From Clostridia bacterium (GTDB lineage: Bacteria > Bacillota > Clostridia > UMGS1810), in contig JAGATB010000005.1 in the NCBI GenBank assembly GCA_017621495.1, positions 30,778 to 94,777 on the forward strand: a DNA stretch of 64,000 nucleotides. Direction: 5' to 3'. A program made the position numbers and the translations under genes. The notes under the pieces are model-generated. The model had not been told where the DNA came from. It searched no databases and saw only the letters and a program-made list of their open reading frames with translations. Of the stretch, positions 61,144 to 64,000 are shown piece after piece (the first letter of the stretch is position 1; every line of letters begins with the position of its first letter).

Positions 61144-62308
61144 CCTTTGTGCAGAAATCGGTTACAGAAGCATAAATCACCACGGTGAGGAGCTATGCGG
61201 TGACCACGTGGAAATTGTAAGCGGAGACGAAAATTCAAACGTAATCGTGCTCGCAGACGGGCTCGGAAGCGGTGTTAAGGCGAATATACTCTCCACACTT
61301 ACATCCAAGATAATCTCAACTATGCTCTCTGCCGGCATGACAATTGAAAACTGCGTTGAGACCATAGCTGCTACCCTGCCCGTGTGTTCGGTAAGAGGAG
61401 TGGCATACTCAACCTTTACGATTATAAACCTGGTAAACAACGAGGAGGCAGAAATAATACAATACGATAACCCCTCTGTAATAGTCCTGAGAAATTATGA
61501 GAACTATGACTACCCCAAAACCGAGCTGAACATCGGCGGCAAGAAAATATACAAATCCGTAATTAAGCTTCAGGAAGACGACATATTTGTTGCAATGAGC
61601 GATGGCTGTCCTCACGCAGGAATCGGCATATCGTACAATTTCGGTTGGAAGCACGAGGAAATTGTTGATTTTATGCAGTCTGTGGCAATGGGCGGCTATA
61701 ACGCAAAGAACATGGCAACAATGCTCACCGACGAATGCTACCGTCTTTACGGCGGAGAGCCCGGCGATGATGCAACTGCGTGTGTAGTACACATAAGGAA
61801 ACGCTGCCCCATAAATATCCTCTTCGGTCCTCCGTCAAACAGAAACGATGGTGATAAGATGATGTCGCTGTTTTTCTCAAAGGCGGGTAAACATATAATC
61901 TGCGGAGGCACCACATCGGGAATTGCTGCCAAATATCTCGGCAAGGAGATAGAACCCACTCTGGACTTCCCGGACCCGGAAATTCCGCCCATAGCCAAGC
62001 TGGAAGGCGCAGACCTCGTAACAGAGGGAGTCATAACCGTAAACAAAGTTTTGGAATACGCCAAGGACTTTGTCTCGGAGAACACTAAGTACAGCCATTG
62101 GGAGTACGCCCGGGATGGTGCATCACTCATAAGCCGTATGCTTTTTGAGGAAGCAACGGACATCAACTTCTACGTAGGTCAGGCAGTAAATCCCGCACAT
62201 CAGAACCCCAACCTGCCCATAAACTTCAACATTAAAATGAATCTTGTAAAAGAGCTTACCGAATGTCTATCGAAGATAGGTAAGCGTATAAAAGTGAGCT
62301 ACTTCTAA
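61136..62308 (+). CDS. SpoIIE-family protein phosphatase
   Basis: 390 residues. PP2C-type metal and acidic motifs: VLADGLGSGVKAN, AMSDGCPHAGIGI and GEPGDDATACVVH. This fold removes phosphate from Ser/Thr on regulatory proteins (SpoIIE, RsbU). The C-terminal ~150 residues (from PINILFGPPSNRN) are an added alpha/beta region. Its translation is coupled to the sensory hydrogenase (8-bp overlap), which suggests the PAS-hydrogenase controls it. The phosphoprotein target is unknown; the kinase-like gene three places upstream is a candidate partner. Confidence 0.88.
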   Translation: MNDLCAEIGYRSINHHGEELCGDHVEIVSGDENSNVIVLADGLGSGVKANILSTLTSKIISTMLSAGMTIENCVETIAATLPVCSVRGVAYSTFTIINLVNNEEAEIIQYDNPSVIVLRNYENYDYPKTELNIGGKKIYKSVIKLQEDDIFVAMSDGCPHAGIGISYNFGWKHEEIVDFMQSVAMGGYNAKNMATMLTDECYRLYGGEPGDDATACVVHIRKRCPINILFGPPSNRNDGDKMMSLFFSKAGKHIICGGTTSGIAAKYLGKEIEPTLDFPDPEIPPIAKLEGADLVTEGVITVNKVLEYAKDFVSENTKYSHWEYARDGASLISRMLFEEATDINFYVGQAVNPAHQNPNLPINFNIKMNLVKELTECLSKIGKRIKVSYF

Positions 62309-62332
62309 AATATCGAAAGGAACTGAAATCCC

Positions 62333-63760
62333 ATGAGAAAATTTGATACCAAAGTTCAGCATTTAAAATACAAGGTACTTAGAGAGGTTGCAAGGCTCGC
62401 ATGGAATGACACCCTACTGGAAAAAGTAACCGATATTCCCGAAATGATAGCACCCGGCTCAGAGGCTACCATGCGCTGCTGTGTATACAAGGAAAGAGCC
62501 ATCCTGTCCAAAAGAGTGAAAATTGCTATGGGCGGTGACTCTTCAAATCCCAATGTAATTGAGGTTATAGACATAGCATGCGACGAATGTCCCGTGGGCG
62601 GTTACGAGGTTACCAACGCCTGCAGAGGATGTCTGGCACACAGATGTGAGGATGTGTGCAAAAGAGGTGCCATAACTTTTGATAATCACCAGAAGGCTCA
62701 CATAGACAAATCCAAGTGCGTTGAATGCGGTGCCTGTGCCAAGGTGTGCCCATACAGTGCCATAACAAGCAACAAAAGGCCCTGTCAGAACGCATGCAAG
62801 GTCAAGGCAATATCAATGAACGAACAAAAAACCGCAGTCATCGACAACAACTCGTGTATATCATGCGGAGCGTGTGTGTACCAATGTCCCTTTGGTGCTA
62901 TAACTGATAAATCATTTATACTGAACGTCATAGACATCATAAAAAAGAGCGACTGCAACAGAAAGTACAAGGTGTATGCAGTTGTTGCTCCGTCAATATC
63001 CAGCCAGTTTACATATGCCAAGCTTGGGCAAGTGATTACGGCTATCAAGAAACTGGGTTTTTACTCGGTGATTGAAGCTGCTTTGGGTGCTGACATTGTG
63101 GCGTATGACGAATCCAAAGAGCTCGTGGAGAAGGGCTTTCTTACAAGCTCCTGCTGTCCGGCATTTGTTGACTTTGTGGAGAAAAGCTTCCCGGATTTGA
63201 AACAGTTTGTATCCCATAATCTTTCTCCTATGGCTGTGATTGCCAAGTATATCAAGGCGATGGAGCCCGGCTCTAAGGTGGTGTTCATAGGCCCTTGTAC
63301 CGCCAAGAAGATGGAATTTCAAAAGGAATCTGTAAGACCGTATATAGATGCAGTGATGACTTTTGAGGAGCTTCAGGCACTATTCGACAGCAAAGATATG
63401 GAAATAGCTACCCTGGAGGAGGATGTATTGGACAATGCCTCCTACTACGGCAGGATATTTGCCAGAAGCGGCGGACTCAGCGATGCAGTAGTTCAGGCAC
63501 TCAAAGAGCAAAATATTGACGACTTCGAACTGAAGGCAGTACCCTGCGACGGCATAGAAGCCTGCAAGATGGCTCTGCTCAAGGCAAGAAAAAATGTCCT
63601 CGAAGGAAACTTCATAGAAGGCATGGCATGTATCGGCGGCTGTATAGGCGGTGCGGGCTGTCTGACCCATGGTGTCAAAGACAAAAACGAAGTGGACAAA
63701 TACGGCATGGAGGCATACGAAAAAACAATCAGCGATGCAATTAGCGTGCTGAGAAGCTGA
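62333..63760 (+). CDS. Group B [FeFe] hydrogenase
   Basis: 475 residues. An N-terminal Cys-rich region (CDECPVGGYEVTNACRGCLA, CEDVCKRGA) and two ferredoxin motifs (CVECGACAKVCP and CISCGACVYQCP). The H-cluster loops are SSCCPAFV (Cys274, Cys275), GPCTAKKME (Cys322) and MACIGGCIGGAGCL (Cys433, Cys437, Cys443). This is the group B arrangement (TIGR04105-like), a ferredoxin-linked type whose direction and rate are little studied. It begins 24 bp after the phosphatase stop. It may be an H2-producing partner controlled by the upstream module. Confidence 0.88.
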   Translation: MRKFDTKVQHLKYKVLREVARLAWNDTLLEKVTDIPEMIAPGSEATMRCCVYKERAILSKRVKIAMGGDSSNPNVIEVIDIACDECPVGGYEVTNACRGCLAHRCEDVCKRGAITFDNHQKAHIDKSKCVECGACAKVCPYSAITSNKRPCQNACKVKAISMNEQKTAVIDNNSCISCGACVYQCPFGAITDKSFILNVIDIIKKSDCNRKYKVYAVVAPSISSQFTYAKLGQVITAIKKLGFYSVIEAALGADIVAYDESKELVEKGFLTSSCCPAFVDFVEKSFPDLKQFVSHNLSPMAVIAKYIKAMEPGSKVVFIGPCTAKKMEFQKESVRPYIDAVMTFEELQALFDSKDMEIATLEEDVLDNASYYGRIFARSGGLSDAVVQALKEQNIDDFELKAVPCDGIEACKMALLKARKNVLEGNFIEGMACIGGCIGGAGCLTHGVKDKNEVDKYGMEAYEKTISDAISVLRS

Positions 63761-63774
63761 GAAAAAATATCTGC

Positions 63775-63799
63775 GACGGCTGCATTTAATGCAGCCGTC
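63775..63799 (+). terminator. Hairpin after the hydrogenase gene
   Basis: GACGGCTGCA / TGCAGCCGTC with loop TTTAA, 14 bp after the stop. The following tract is only moderately T-rich. Confidence 0.7.
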
Positions 63800-63838
63800 A
63801 TCTTGTATCATTGAATTTTTGGGTGAACAGATAAAGAA

Positions 63839-63861
63839 CACAAGGGGACGGTTCTCTTGTG
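63839..63861. repeat. Small hairpin CACAAG...CTTGTG
   Basis: CACAAG-GGGACGGTTCT-CTTGTG. From memory, repeats with GGGACGGTTCT are common in clostridial genomes near IS200-type or IS3-type elements. It lies between the hydrogenase terminator and the IS3 end. Confidence 0.4.
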
Positions 63862-63879
63862 AACCCATACCCGTTTAGT

Positions 63880-64000
63880 AGACAGCTCAAATAACAAAAA
63901 GTTTGTGGGAACCCCAATCAGGGGTTCTCGTTTTATGCTACTTTTTGTCTTTCTCTATGATATTCCATTGGTGATAGACAACCAAGTTTTTTCTGATAAC
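63880..64000 (-). mobile_element. End of an IS3-family insertion sequence (runs off the edge)
   Basis: The region from about 63880 (near TAGTAGACAGCTC) to the edge includes the 3' end of an IS3-type transposase gene on the minus strand. The element boundary is not exact because the other end is outside the window. Confidence 0.55.
63933..64000 (-). CDS. IS3-family transposase, C-terminal end (5' truncated by window edge)
   Basis: On the minus strand the visible frame reads QKKLGCLSPMEYHRERQKVA and then a stop. The block LGxLSPxEY is the C-terminal signature of IS3-type integrase-core transposases (OrfB). It shows only the last ~21 residues. Confidence 0.7.
   Translation of the reverse strand, partial: YQKKLGCLSPMEYHRERQKVA

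Noticed and set aside
1..64000. CRISPR arrays, prophage or defence islands
   Set aside because: No regular short direct repeats with unique spacers, no cas genes, no phage structural or integrase genes were seen apart from the IS3 end and the RAYT remnant.

Overview
The window looks like chromosomal DNA from an anaerobic, low-G+C Gram-positive fermenter of the class Clostridia. The supporting signs are AGGAGG-type ribosome sites, many -35/-10 promoters with 17-bp spacers, SLH and stalk-domain surface proteins, RNase Y with YmdB, Rex with AdhE, [FeFe]-hydrogenase paralogues, a DUF1934-argS pair and a tRNA with encoded CCA. I cannot name the genus.

Layout. (1) 1-0.4 kb: the tail of a YacP-like NYN protein and a bidirectional terminator. 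(2) 0.4-24.5 kb, all minus strand: a glycan-use locus. Its promoter-proximal half encodes exported proteins: an SLH-anchored protein, a large SLH-like protein, a triple-repeat CBM-like protein and two giant clan-A glycosidase paralogues. Its distal half encodes uptake and cytoplasmic breakdown: a GH65 phosphorylase, an MBL hydrolase, a sugar ABC importer without its ATPase, beta-phosphoglucomutase, a PHP phosphatase, an EutH-type permease and a GH30 enzyme. A divergent AraC regulator sits at 24.8 kb. A likely flow is surface glycan cleavage, oligosaccharide import, GH65 phosphorolysis to beta-glucose-1-phosphate, then beta-PGM to glucose-6-phosphate. (3) 25.8-28.4 kb: the feoA-feoB iron(II) locus with two palindromic operators. 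(4) 28.4-36.8 kb: OGG glycosylase, a second AraC regulator, phosphohexomutase, DUF1934-argS, an exported protein and an S41 protease. (5) 36.8-38.5 kb: repeats, a divergent stalk-protein/HTH pair and a broken RAYT-like transposase.

(6) 38.5-42.5 kb: an NfnAB-like pair divergent from NADP glutamate dehydrogenase. (7) 42.6-43.4 kb: a candidate structured RNA with its own promoter and terminator, then a small membrane protein. (8) 43.4-45.2 kb: an M23 peptidase behind WalR-like boxes, then tRNA-Ser(GGA). (9) 45.3-49.6 kb: a ParE/ParC-like topoisomerase pair. (10) 49.6-53.9 kb, minus strand: rny, ymdB and an oligopeptide-type binding lipoprotein. (11) 54-63.8 kb, plus strand: a LysR regulator, then rex-adhE-APH kinase-[2Fe-2S] ferredoxin-sensory [FeFe] hydrogenase-SpoIIE phosphatase-group B [FeFe] hydrogenase. 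This last run is a redox and H2 module, with a kinase-fold and a phosphatase-fold protein either side of a PAS-linked hydrogenase. (12) The right edge enters an IS3-family element.

Most interesting points: the H2-sensor/kinase/phosphatase operon; the 158-nt structured RNA at 42702; the face-to-face promoters with paired operators at 37.7 kb; a beta-sandwich module shared by an SLH protein and a secreted glycosidase; and WalR-type boxes before the M23 gene. All functional calls come from reading the sequence and from memory of protein families. No database search was run.
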